A stretch of DNA of 64,000 nucleotides, from positions 2,874,001 through 2,938,000 of the forward strand of contig NZ_CP147012.1 in assembly GCF_037126285.1 (NCBI RefSeq), read 5' to 3'. This document shows positions 1 to 7,943 of the stretch, piece by piece (the first letter of the stretch is position 1; each line of letters opens with the position of its first letter). Below the pieces are notes generated by a model that ran no database searches, had not been told where the DNA came from, and saw only the letters and a program-made list of their open reading frames with translations. The stretch comes from Bernardetia sp. MNP-M8 (GTDB taxonomy: Bacteria; Bacteroidota; Bacteroidia; Cytophagales; Bernardetiaceae). The translations under genes and the position numbers were made by a program.

Positions 1-590
1 GGAGCAGCCTGAGAAGCTACTTCTGGTTTTTCTTCCAAGTAAAGCATCTGTCCAATACGCAAAATGTTACTATCTAAATCATTGATACTTTTCAAATCAT
101 TTACAGAAACACCTACTTTTTGAGAAACTCGCCACATGCTATCTCCAGTCTGTACAACATAACTCGGACGAGGTGTAAAAACAGGAGCTTTTACAACTGT
201 TGGCGAATTGGTTTGAACAGTAGGCGTAGCAACAGGTGCAGTATAGTTACTTCCACCACTTACTCTAAGTTGCTGACCAAGTGAAAGCGAATTTGAAGAA
301 AGATTATTTAAAGCCTTTATCTCATTTACAGAAATATTAAATTTTGTAGCAATTCTCCAAAGTGAATCCCCAGCCTGTACAGTATAAACAGAAGTATTTG
401 GCGAAGAAGCTGTAGCTGTATTTCCACTTCCATACGAAGGAGAATCTACACTTACTTGCAAACGCTGTCCTAATGAAAGACTAGCATCTGACATATTATT
501 AAGTCTTTTAATTTCATCTACTGAAATTTGATATTGCCTAGAAATTCCCCAAAGTGTGTCTCCACTTTGTACTGTATGATAATTTGCCAT
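1..590 (-). CDS. LysM-repeat protein, C-terminal end outside the window
   Basis: The reading frame opens at the ATG whose complement is at 588-590 and stays open to base 1, so 196 residues are visible and the stop lies outside. Three LysM modules are readable at about residues 4-46, 69-110 and 144-185. Each has the YxVQxGDxxW opening and a GQxLxV/L close, and they are joined by Ser/Thr/Pro-rich linkers. LysM modules bind peptidoglycan or chitin-type glycans. There is no signal peptide: the protein starts MANYHTVQ directly with the first LysM. It may therefore be exported by another route, or act in the cytoplasm like the LysM proteins that organise other factors. The family is certain; the role is unknown without the missing C-terminus. 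Confidence 0.85.
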   Translation of the reverse strand, partial: MANYHTVQSGDTLWGISRQYQISVDEIKRLNNMSDASLSLGQRLQVSVDSPSYGSGNTATASSPNTSVYTVQAGDSLWRIATKFNISVNEIKALNNLSSNSLSLGQQLRVSGGSNYTAPVATPTVQTNSPTVVKAPVFTPRPSYVVQTGDSMWRVSQKVGVSVNDLKSINDLDSNILRIGQMLYLEEKPEVASQAA

Positions 591-793
591 TCAAAAAGAA
601 GTATAATGCTTAAAAAGTAAGAGTTAGATAAATTTTAATAACTCTGATGGTAAGATACGTATTTTTTTGTTTTTTGAGAACAGAATTTTCAAAACTTATT
701 TTATTTCATTAAAAAAGATATGAATCTTAAACCTAATTGTTTGAATTCTGTTTTGAAAAGGTAATCTATTAATTGCCAACTAAGCTATCAAAA

Positions 794-1486
794 ATGAAAC
801 TTACCCTTGATTTCCTCAACCAACTACATCAAAACAACGATAGAGATTGGTTTAAAGAACATAAAAAACAATATGAAGCTGCAAAAGCAGAATTTGCTGT
901 CTTGATTACAGCCCTTTTAGAACACTTTACAAACAAATTAGATCCTGCTTTTTCTACACTTACAGCAAAAGATTGTATTTTTAGATTAAACAGAGATATT
1001 CGTTTTAGTAAAGACAAAACACCTTATAAAACGTATTTTGGAGCAGTTTTGCATCCAGATGGCAGAAAGACAGAAAAACCTCTTTTCTATTTACATATTG
1101 CCCCAAATAATAATTCGTTTTTGGCTATCGGAGTTTTTCAACCCAATAAAGAATATATCAAAAAAATTAGAGAAGAGATTGATTATAATGCTGACGAACT
1201 AAAAGCAATTTTTAATAGAAAAGAATTCAAAAAATACTTTGATGGTTTTTCAGAGATGGAAAATGGAGTTTTGAAAACTGCGCCTCGTGGTTATCCAAAA
1301 GACCATGAAAATATAGAACTTCTTAGATTAAAACACTTTATTGTAGAAAAAACAATTACAGATAAAGAACTTCTATCTGATGATATTGCTGAAAAACTAG
1401 CTGAAATAGCCATTACAGGACAACCTCTGAATGATTGGTTGAATGTGGTTTGGCAGGAAGTAGAAGAAGTTGGAAGTAAGCATTAG
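794..1486 (+). CDS. DUF2461 (TIGR02453) family protein
   Basis: The 230-residue protein begins MKLTLDFLNQLHQNNDRDWF, the hallmark opening of DUF2461 (LDFLxxLxxNNxRxWF), followed by the typical RDIRFSKDKTPYKTYFGA block and PRGYPKDHE near residue 175. The family is widespread in Bacteroidota and has no proven biochemical role. I chose the ATG at 794 because the family alignment starts there. A TTG 21 bases upstream is in frame but adds only unconserved residues. The gene is alone on the plus strand between two minus-strand genes. Confidence 0.85.
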   Translation: MKLTLDFLNQLHQNNDRDWFKEHKKQYEAAKAEFAVLITALLEHFTNKLDPAFSTLTAKDCIFRLNRDIRFSKDKTPYKTYFGAVLHPDGRKTEKPLFYLHIAPNNNSFLAIGVFQPNKEYIKKIREEIDYNADELKAIFNRKEFKKYFDGFSEMENGVLKTAPRGYPKDHENIELLRLKHFIVEKTITDKELLSDDIAEKLAEIAITGQPLNDWLNVVWQEVEEVGSKH

Positions 1487-1556
1487 AAATACAGTTTGAC
1501 CACAGAGGAAAGAGAGATTAAAGAGAATCCAAAACTGCAAATTACTGATAGCTAAT

Positions 1557-3047
1557 TCATTCCAATTCCAAATAAATCTTGCGTTCTCTTTCTTTAATAT
1601 AGGCTCTCAAATCTTTGTAAGGAATATAAATTGGAAAAAAACGTTTTTGGGAACGACTGTAAAGTGTTAATCTCAAATTATCTGGAAGGAAATTATAATG
1701 CTCCAAAACAGTAAGCGAATCATAGGGTTCGAATTGCATTTGATGACGTTGCGATTCTACTTCTACATGTCGTTTTGCTCGTAAATGAATACGTGCTTCA
1801 AAACTATTTTGAGGATTTTTCTTATCTATTTCAGTAGTAAATAAATGATTTAAATGAAAAACTTCATTCTTTTTAAGGTCATAATTAAAGGCTACATATT
1901 CTGTTCTCTTGCTTCCTTGGCGAATAAAAAATAATCCACTAATAAGATTTTTATTGGCAAAAAGGATATTGTAATTAATTTCTATATCACAATTTCGGTT
2001 TTGAGAGCCTGTAGTGTCTAGCTTAGCTAAAAACTCTTTTTGCCAAGCATTTACGTGTGATTTGATATAGGTCTCATTAAAATCTTTCAAAATATCTTCG
2101 TTTTCGATTCCTGTAATTTGTGGATAATAAACACAGAGTGAACTGCCATCAGAAGTTTTGAAACGCTTGATATGATTTTCTAATGAATAAGGAAGAATTT
2201 TTTCTTCATACAAAAAGTCTAGTTTTTGATTTGTTTTGGCTGATTCCCAAATACCTTTAAAATTATAATCATAATCAACAGAACCTTTGAAATATCCCGA
2301 AACAGTTTCGGCATCTAAAGCTGCACGCTCTTCGATAATCCATTCAAATTGCTTATTTTTATCATTATTTGAAACTCTATTGCTTTTATAATCTGTGGCA
2401 TTTTCTAAATAAATATCTCTCCAAAATGTATCATAAAAATAAACACCACGTTGGAATTGAGGAGAACTTACATCGGCTGTTACACAGACATACGCCCAAA
2501 GTGAATAGTCTTTTCCTTCAATAGTTCCTTTCATACGTAGCCATTCGCCACGTTCCCACTGTGTTGAAATAGCTGTGTTTTGTTGTTCTTGTTTTTCAAA
2601 AGGACGTTTATCCCAAACAAAATAGGCATTTTTGTAAGGTAAAAAAACAGCAGATGGTTCTTGCCAACTCCCTATAGCTGGGTGAGTGGTTTGAGAGTAA
2701 GTAAGACGAGTAGTAGTATTTCCACCATTTTCTAAAAGGTAAAAAGTATAGTTATTTTCTTTTTTGATAAGTTTTTGGACGAGCCAAACACGCTGTGTTA
2801 AATTGGCTTGATAGCGAATTTGCATGCGTTCATTTGCCAAATCATATTCAAACTTAAACGTTGGATTCATTCCCTCATAAGGTTCTATCAAAATTCGTTT
2901 TCCATCTTTTTCAGTGAGAAGAAACCATTCTTTAGGAAAGTTTTCAACAGCTTTTGCAATTTCTTTTGGCTTTTCGAATTCATCAGAAGAAGAACAAGAG
3001 GTCAGAGAAAATGAAGCAATAAAAAAAAACAAAACATAGAAGCGCAA
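1557..3047 (-). CDS. Lipoprotein with DUF3298/RsiV-like C-terminal domain
   Basis: This is a lipoprotein of about 496 residues. The short signal RFYVLFFFIASFSLTSC ends in a clear lipobox Cys followed by Ser-rich residues. The C-terminal ~200 residues (LKDFNETYIKSHV..., then a block ending in FNYDLKKNEVFHLNHLF) resemble DUF3298/DUF4163 domains, as in RsiV and PdaC. These are exported domains that in some cases bind lysozyme or deacetylate peptidoglycan. The first ~270 residues are not recognised. No ATG is available near the N-terminus. I prefer the TTG at 3047 because it gives a compact lipoprotein signal; another TTG at 3131 would add 28 residues right after an in-frame stop. Start is uncertain, envelope location is likely. 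Confidence 0.7.
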   Translation of the reverse strand: MRFYVLFFFIASFSLTSCSSSDEFEKPKEIAKAVENFPKEWFLLTEKDGKRILIEPYEGMNPTFKFEYDLANERMQIRYQANLTQRVWLVQKLIKKENNYTFYLLENGGNTTTRLTYSQTTHPAIGSWQEPSAVFLPYKNAYFVWDKRPFEKQEQQNTAISTQWERGEWLRMKGTIEGKDYSLWAYVCVTADVSSPQFQRGVYFYDTFWRDIYLENATDYKSNRVSNNDKNKQFEWIIEERAALDAETVSGYFKGSVDYDYNFKGIWESAKTNQKLDFLYEEKILPYSLENHIKRFKTSDGSSLCVYYPQITGIENEDILKDFNETYIKSHVNAWQKEFLAKLDTTGSQNRNCDIEINYNILFANKNLISGLFFIRQGSKRTEYVAFNYDLKKNEVFHLNHLFTTEIDKKNPQNSFEARIHLRAKRHVEVESQRHQMQFEPYDSLTVLEHYNFLPDNLRLTLYSRSQKRFFPIYIPYKDLRAYIKERERKIYLELE

Positions 3048-3250
3048 AAGATTAACACTCAATTTTTGAGAAGTTGAACTAAGGCAAGAAAAAGAGAAGA
3101 GAAAATGGGATAAATACTTCAAGAGAAACAATTATTTGATAGGAAGACTTATTTTGTGTCTAAATTACAAAATACAATTTACAAAAAAATGCTATTTGGA
3201 TATAAATTTCTCTTTTATGTTTTGAAATCTTGATGTGAACTGGATATATT

Positions 3251-3844
3251 TTATTTTTTACAAAAAATAGGGTTTTCACATAACTTTTTCAAACGCTCCA
3301 AACTTGTATTACTTTCTCTCTCTATTTTAGGCTTGTAATATAAATAACCCAAATAACGTATAAAAGGATTTTCTCCCAAATCAATCTCTAATGTAAAATT
3401 TAGTGTTGAACGTTCATTATTTGTATTATTTTCAATTACTGACTTTAATTCAAACTCGCCTTCTATGTGTGTTTGTGAGGTTTTAAAATTAGCAATATAT
3501 TTTAGTTTCTCAAAGTTTGAGTTTGAGGCGTTTTTGTTGGAAATAGACTGAATATATAATTCTACTTTTTCAATGTTTTTAGAATCATTTTTATCTTTGA
3601 ATTTCATAAATGCTCCTACTCCTTGTGGAAATTGTGAGTAAATATATTCTGTATCAGAAGTTTCATCCCATTTTTGCCAGTCCAACCATTTTTCCCATTT
3701 GGGTAAGTCATATAAGTATTCAGAAATATGAGAAGAAGAAGAATTGATTTCTATTTGTTCATTAATGAGTAAGGTTTGAGGAAGCAAAAGACCTCCATAT
3801 ACAATGATAACAGAGATTACGAAAAGTAAAATAGTAGTTCGCAT
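3251..3844 (-). CDS. SRPBCC-like membrane-anchored protein
   Basis: The 197-residue protein starts with an N-terminal membrane segment (about residues 4-22, MRTTILLFVISVIIVYGGLL). A domain follows that resembles the START/SRPBCC (polyketide cyclase-like) fold. The tryptophan-rich stretch LPKWEKWLDWQKWD at about 47-60 matches the W-x-x-W pattern after the first helix of many bacterial SRPBCC proteins annotated near GyrI-like proteins. A hydrophobic ligand is expected for this fold but none can be inferred. It is transcribed away from the YbjN-like gene at 4184, with a 339-base divergent intergenic region between them. Confidence 0.55.
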   Translation of the reverse strand: MRTTILLFVISVIIVYGGLLLPQTLLINEQIEINSSSSHISEYLYDLPKWEKWLDWQKWDETSDTEYIYSQFPQGVGAFMKFKDKNDSKNIEKVELYIQSISNKNASNSNFEKLKYIANFKTSQTHIEGEFELKSVIENNTNNERSTLNFTLEIDLGENPFIRYLGYLYYKPKIERESNTSLERLKKLCENPIFCKK

Positions 3845-4183
3845 GAGGTAGTTAAAATTAGGATAGATTAAGTTCTAGGTTTGCTTATGTTGATGTAACA
3901 AAGGTAATATCAGACACCGTAAAGGATGTGAGGAGTAAATTATTATAATGTCTTTTTAATATTTTTTTATCAAAAATCACAAACAGATTAACCTTCTAAA
4001 ATGCTTTTTAATTCATTTTTAAGATTTTTATCAAAAAAACTTCTTCTTTTTATCCAAAAAAAATACATAAATATTTTGAAAACTCACTGATTTTGAGTAA
4101 CTTAAGAAGGTGAATACAAATATTGAAAAAAATACAAGCCTATATTATCAAAAATACCTACACACAAAAAAAATCACAAAATT
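3845..4183. other. Divergent intergenic region, no gene seen
   Basis: This is 339 bases of AT-rich DNA between two divergently transcribed genes, so it should hold promoters for both. I see no open frame with coding character, no strong hairpin and no exact match to the Bacteroidota TAnnTTTG promoter element placed at a useful distance. Several A- and T-runs occur around 3955-4075. Confidence 0.5.
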
Positions 4184-4612
4184 ATGGTAGCAACTGCAAA
4201 TCCAGCAACTGACAAGCATGTACAAAATTATCTACGTGGATTGGCTGAAGAAGTCAATGGAAAATACACCGATTATTCTGATGATACAGTTATTGTAACA
4301 ATCCCTCTTAGTGATGGACGATATCAAAATGTAAAAGGATACATCATTCCTAGAGGTGATGGTGTGATGTTAGAATTTATGTCTAAAGTTTGTAAGCTAG
4401 AAGACTATCCAGATATTAGTCTAACAGAACTTTTAGAACTCAATCATGGACTTTGCTATTCCAAAATATTACTCAAAGATGGTTATGTAGAAGTAGGTTC
4501 TTCTACAAAATATGAACTGTGTACATACGACCAAGTTCGTTACATGATTTTTGAAGTAGCACGAGTAGCTGATGAACTAGAAAATCGTTTTACAGGTGAA
4601 GATGTGTATTAA
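4184..4612 (+). CDS. YbjN-like / type III chaperone-like fold protein
   Basis: The 142-residue soluble protein has no signal peptide. It shows the alternating pattern of the YbjN/CesT-like fold: a VTIPLSDGRYQNVKGYII beta hairpin, a MLEFMSKVCKLED strand and loop, then a helix LTELLELNHGLCYSKILLKDG and a final helix VRYMIFEVARVADELENRF. This resembles YbjN-domain proteins of Bacteroidota and cyanobacteria, which are proposed to act as chaperone-like or regulatory proteins. The ATG follows an A-rich leader. The assignment rests on pattern only and could be a related small alpha/beta family. Confidence 0.5.
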   Translation: MVATANPATDKHVQNYLRGLAEEVNGKYTDYSDDTVIVTIPLSDGRYQNVKGYIIPRGDGVMLEFMSKVCKLEDYPDISLTELLELNHGLCYSKILLKDGYVEVGSSTKYELCTYDQVRYMIFEVARVADELENRFTGEDVY

Positions 4613-4668
4613 AATAATATTCAAAAAATAAAAGTTAACCTGTTTTGCTTCTTACTCTACTAACTTAC

Positions 4669-4716
4669 AAATCCTTACCACTATCTTTTTTTTTAAGAAA
4701 TTGAGTAAGGATTTTT
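4669..4716 (+). terminator. Probable Rho-independent terminator after the YbjN-like gene
   Basis: A 10-bp perfect stem (AAATCCTTAC / GTAAGGATTT) encloses a long, 26-base A/T-rich loop and runs into a T-tract (ATTTTTC). It lies about 60 bases downstream of the stop codon. The long loop lowers confidence. Confidence 0.5.
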
Positions 4717-4833
4717 CTTTGAAATACAATTTCATAAATAACCCAAGAGTTTGTAAATTGAGAATTGAAAGCTACTTATAAATTATATCTAGCTAATTTT
4801 ACAACTTATTTACTCACTATTTTTTTTAGAATT

Positions 4834-5439
4834 ATGAATATTAGAAATTTGAAATTGTGTGCTTTTATTATTGTCTTGGTAAGTTTTTTTTCGTGTGGTG
4901 CGAATCAGACAAAAGAAGCAGAGTCTAATGAAGTAACAGACCAAACCAATGAAGAAACAACAGCAACAGAAGCCAAAGAGGAAATCATAGAAGCCAAAGT
5001 ACAAGAAACGGATGAACTTATCATTTATGAAAAATCTTTTTTAGGACTTTCTTCAGGTATGGAGATAGCAGACTATACAGGAACATTAGAAAAAGGATTG
5101 CTACAAACAGGAGAAGGAGATTTTGATATTTTTAATGTCAAAGATAAAGATGGAAATATAGTTGCTTATTTTGATCCGTTTGAAGGAAAAGTAGGAACTA
5201 TTACAATTACTTCCGAACTTGCCAAAACAGAAGATGGAATAAAGATAGGTGATACTTTCGGAACTCTTTTAGCAAAATATCCAGATTTGAAAGTCTATGG
5301 TTCAGAAATAGAAGGCTATACACAGGCTATTGTAAACGAAGGATTAGGCTACAGACTTGATGAACAACATTACAATTATGAACTCAAAACAAGTGAAATT
5401 AAGAAAGATGCTAAAATAATTGAAATTACGATTAAGTAG
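4834..5439 (+). CDS. Lipoprotein, unrecognised family (weak DUF1131-like pattern)
   Basis: The 201-residue lipoprotein starts MNIRNLKLCAFIIVLVSF and has its lipobox Cys at about residue 21 (VSFFSC). An acidic Glu/Thr-rich linker follows (about 25-55). The globular part opens with LGLSSGMEIADYTG and later carries GTITITS and GDTFGTLLAKYPDLKVYG. The arrangement vaguely recalls DUF1131 lipoproteins (YfeY-like), but I cannot confirm it. I chose the ATG at 4834 because it gives a normal lipoprotein signal. An in-frame TTG at 4765 would put 23 extra residues before it. A strong terminator follows at 5478. Confidence 0.6.
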   Translation: MNIRNLKLCAFIIVLVSFFSCGANQTKEAESNEVTDQTNEETTATEAKEEIIEAKVQETDELIIYEKSFLGLSSGMEIADYTGTLEKGLLQTGEGDFDIFNVKDKDGNIVAYFDPFEGKVGTITITSELAKTEDGIKIGDTFGTLLAKYPDLKVYGSEIEGYTQAIVNEGLGYRLDEQHYNYELKTSEIKKDAKIIEITIK

Positions 5440-5477
5440 GTTAATTATAATTTTGATTTTAAAATTCTTATTATTGC

Positions 5478-5512
5478 AAATCCTAAGCTAAAAGCTAGCT
5501 TAGGATTTTTTT
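5478..5512 (+). terminator. Strong Rho-independent terminator
   Basis: A 13-bp perfect stem (AAATCCTAAGCTA / TAGCTTAGGATTT) has a 5-base loop and is followed directly by a T-run. It sits 38 bases after the stop of the lipoprotein gene and just before the quinone oxidoreductase start, separating the two transcription units. Confidence 0.85.
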
Positions 5513-5536
5513 ATACAAAAAAATATTTTTACATAA

Positions 5537-6520
5537 ATGAAAAATACAATGAAAGCTCTTACTTTTTCTGAATTTGGAAGTTCAGAGGTGCTAAATTATA
5601 TAGATGTAGCTGTTCCTGTTTTAAAAGAAAATGAAGTTTTGGTAGAAATGAAAGCCATTGGACTTAATTACGCTGATATTTATCGTAGAAAAGGAAACTA
5701 TCATTTGAAAGGTTCTCCTCCTTTTATTGCTGGTTATGAAGGTGCTGGAATTATTCAACAATCAAATTCCAAGAAGTATAAAATAGGTCAGTGTGTAGCT
5801 TTTACAGATGTTCCTTTTGCCAATGCTGAATTTGTATCTGTTCCCGAAACTCATATTATTCCTCTTGATGAAGACATAGATTTTGAACTCGCTTCTTCTG
5901 TTTTATTGCAAGGACTAACTGCTCATTATTTAGCAATAGATAGTCATGAAGTGATGAAAAATGAAATTGTGCTTGTTCATGCAGCTTCTGGAGGAGTAGG
6001 ACAAATTCTTACTCAAATTTGTAAAAATAAAGGAGCAATAGTTATTGGTCTAACAAGAAGCAAAGCTAAATTAGAAACTATTTTAGAACAAAAATCAGAT
6101 TATGCTCTACTTCTTGATGATAATTGGAAAGAGTATGTTTTAGAAATTTGTAACAAAGTTAAAAATCAAAAAGGAGTAGATGTGGTTTATGATAGTGTTG
6201 GAAGTACATTAGAGGATAGTTTTGAAGTGACTAAAGAATGTGGACACGTAGTTTTTTATGGAATGAGTGGAGGCGACCCAAAACTTGTCGACCCTAGAAT
6301 GTTGATGGACACAAGTAAAACCCTTACAGGAGGAGACCTTTGGAGTTATCTCAATTCGGAAGAACAAAGGCACAAAAGAGCAAAAGAATTGTTTGATTGG
6401 ATTAAAGAAGATAAAATTAATATAAAACCTCCTGTAACCTTCAAACTCTCAGAAGGAAAACAAGCACATGATTTCTTAGAAAAGGGAAAAAGTGCAAGTA
6501 AAGTTTTATTAATTCCATAA
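5537..6520 (+). CDS. Zinc-free quinone oxidoreductase, MDR superfamily (NADPH:quinone reductase type)
   Basis: The 327-residue protein is a medium-chain dehydrogenase/reductase of the quinone oxidoreductase branch. It has the N-terminal GroES-like domain (VLVEMKAIGLNYADIYRRKG at about 30-50, then PPFIAGYEGAG). The Rossmann fold includes ASGGVGQILTQICKNKGA, an AxxGxG-type NAD(P)H-binding motif, near residue 150. The structural and catalytic zinc ligands of alcohol dehydrogenases are absent, as expected for this branch. It probably reduces quinones or activated alkenes with NAD(P)H in the cytoplasm. The Met at codon 5 (5549) is an equally plausible start. The gene is monocistronic and converges on purD. 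Confidence 0.85.
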   Translation: MKNTMKALTFSEFGSSEVLNYIDVAVPVLKENEVLVEMKAIGLNYADIYRRKGNYHLKGSPPFIAGYEGAGIIQQSNSKKYKIGQCVAFTDVPFANAEFVSVPETHIIPLDEDIDFELASSVLLQGLTAHYLAIDSHEVMKNEIVLVHAASGGVGQILTQICKNKGAIVIGLTRSKAKLETILEQKSDYALLLDDNWKEYVLEICNKVKNQKGVDVVYDSVGSTLEDSFEVTKECGHVVFYGMSGGDPKLVDPRMLMDTSKTLTGGDLWSYLNSEEQRHKRAKELFDWIKEDKINIKPPVTFKLSEGKQAHDFLEKGKSASKVLLIP

Positions 6521-6536
6521 TAGTTTTTAGGAGAAA

Positions 6537-6566
6537 TCTAGTTCAAGCAGTACTGCTTGAACTAGA
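6537..6566. terminator. 30-base perfect palindrome between convergent genes
   Basis: The sequence TCTAGTTCAAGCAGT is followed directly by its exact reverse complement. It sits between the stops of the quinone oxidoreductase (6520) and purD (6579), where a bidirectional terminator is expected. The flanking T-tracts are poor, so it may instead be a protein-binding palindrome. Confidence 0.5.
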
Positions 6567-6578
6567 AAATAATAGTTC

Positions 6579-7856
6579 TTAAAACAAATCTTTTCCAATA
6601 TCCTTACGATAATATTTTCCTTCAAAAGTTACCAATTCGGCAGCGTGATTTGATGCTGCTAGAGCTTCCTTTGCTGTATCTGCAAGTGCTGTAAGAGCAA
6701 TTACTCGTCCTCCATTAGTCATGGTTCGGCTATCGTCTTCTTTTGTTCCTGCATGGAAAGCAATTACATTTTTAGGAAGATTTCCATGTCCTTTAATTGT
6801 TTTTCCTGTTTGATAGTCTTCTGGGTAGCCACCCGAAACGAGCATAATTGTAGTGGCTGCTTTTTTAGAAATTTTGAGTGAATGATTAGCTAATTCTTTT
6901 TTGGCTGTGGCATCTAACAAAGCTAAAAAGTCGGATTCTATACGTGGAAGCACAACCTCTGTTTCTGGGTCGCCCATTCTGACGTTGTATTCCAAAACAT
7001 ACGATTTATTATCTACAACCATCAAACCAATAAAAATAAAACCACAATAGTCTATATTTTCATTTTGAAGACCTTGTAAAGTTGGTTTTATGATAGTTTC
7101 CTCAGCATTTTTGATAAACTCTTCTGTTACAAAAGGAACTGGCGATACTGCTCCCATTCCTCCCGTATTAAGTCCTGTATTTCCTTCTCCGATTTGTTTG
7201 TAATCTTTAGCTTCAGGAAGTAAAACATAATCTTTTCCGTCTGTCAAGACAAATAAAGAAACTTCTATTCCATCCAAAAACTCTTCAATTACTACTTTAC
7301 TACTTGCTTCTCCAAATTTTTCATCTAAAAGCATTTCATCAAGTGTTTTTGTAGCTTCTTGATTTGTGTGAGCAATCACAACGCCTTTTCCTGCTGCCAG
7401 ACCATCAGCTTTCAAAACTACAGGAAGAGATAATGTTTTTAAATATTCTTTTGCTTCTTGAATAGATTCTTTAGTAAAAGTTTCCGACTTAGCAGTTGGA
7501 ATATTATTTTTATTCATAAAGTTTTTTGCAAAATCTTTACTTCCTTCTAGCTGTGCGCCCTGTTTGTTTGCTCCAATAATGCGAACATTACGAACTAGGT
7601 CACTATTTTTAAAGTAATCTACAATTCCTTTTACAAGTGGCTCTTCATTTCCTACTAGCACTAAATCAATATTACTTTCTTTACAAAAATTAGCCAAACG
7701 CTCAAAATCAGTAGGTTTAATGGCTACATTTGTTCCTACTCGTGCCGTCCCTGCATTTCCTGTAGCGATATAAAGATTATCACAAAGTGAGCTTTGGGCA
7801 ATTTTCCAAGCAAAGGCGTGTTCTCTTCCTCCTGAACCAATAATTAAGATGTTCAT
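6579..7856 (-). CDS. purD: Phosphoribosylamine--glycine ligase (GARS)
   Basis: This 425-residue enzyme is of full family length. It catalyses the second step of de novo purine synthesis: 5-phosphoribosylamine + glycine + ATP to glycinamide ribonucleotide. The signatures are clear: MNILIIGSGGREHAFAWKI at the N-terminus, ATP-grasp segments VLKADGLAAGKGVVIA and EEFLDGIEVS, and near the metal site the block GFIFIGLMVVDNKSYVLEYN followed by RMGDPETEVVLPRI. I set the start at the ATG 7854-7856 because every PurD begins there; 22 further residues upstream are not family-like. It is a stand-alone purine gene downstream of two signalling genes on the same strand. Confidence 0.95.
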   Translation of the reverse strand: MNILIIGSGGREHAFAWKIAQSSLCDNLYIATGNAGTARVGTNVAIKPTDFERLANFCKESNIDLVLVGNEEPLVKGIVDYFKNSDLVRNVRIIGANKQGAQLEGSKDFAKNFMNKNNIPTAKSETFTKESIQEAKEYLKTLSLPVVLKADGLAAGKGVVIAHTNQEATKTLDEMLLDEKFGEASSKVVIEEFLDGIEVSLFVLTDGKDYVLLPEAKDYKQIGEGNTGLNTGGMGAVSPVPFVTEEFIKNAEETIIKPTLQGLQNENIDYCGFIFIGLMVVDNKSYVLEYNVRMGDPETEVVLPRIESDFLALLDATAKKELANHSLKISKKAATTIMLVSGGYPEDYQTGKTIKGHGNLPKNVIAFHAGTKEDDSRTMTNGGRVIALTALADTAKEALAASNHAAELVTFEGKYYRKDIGKDLF

Positions 7857-7943
7857 AAAAAATGGATTTTGTAGTGTTTTCTTTTTATTTATTTGATTAA
7901 ACAAAACTACAAAAAATAGCACTTATAACCTGCTAGAATGTGA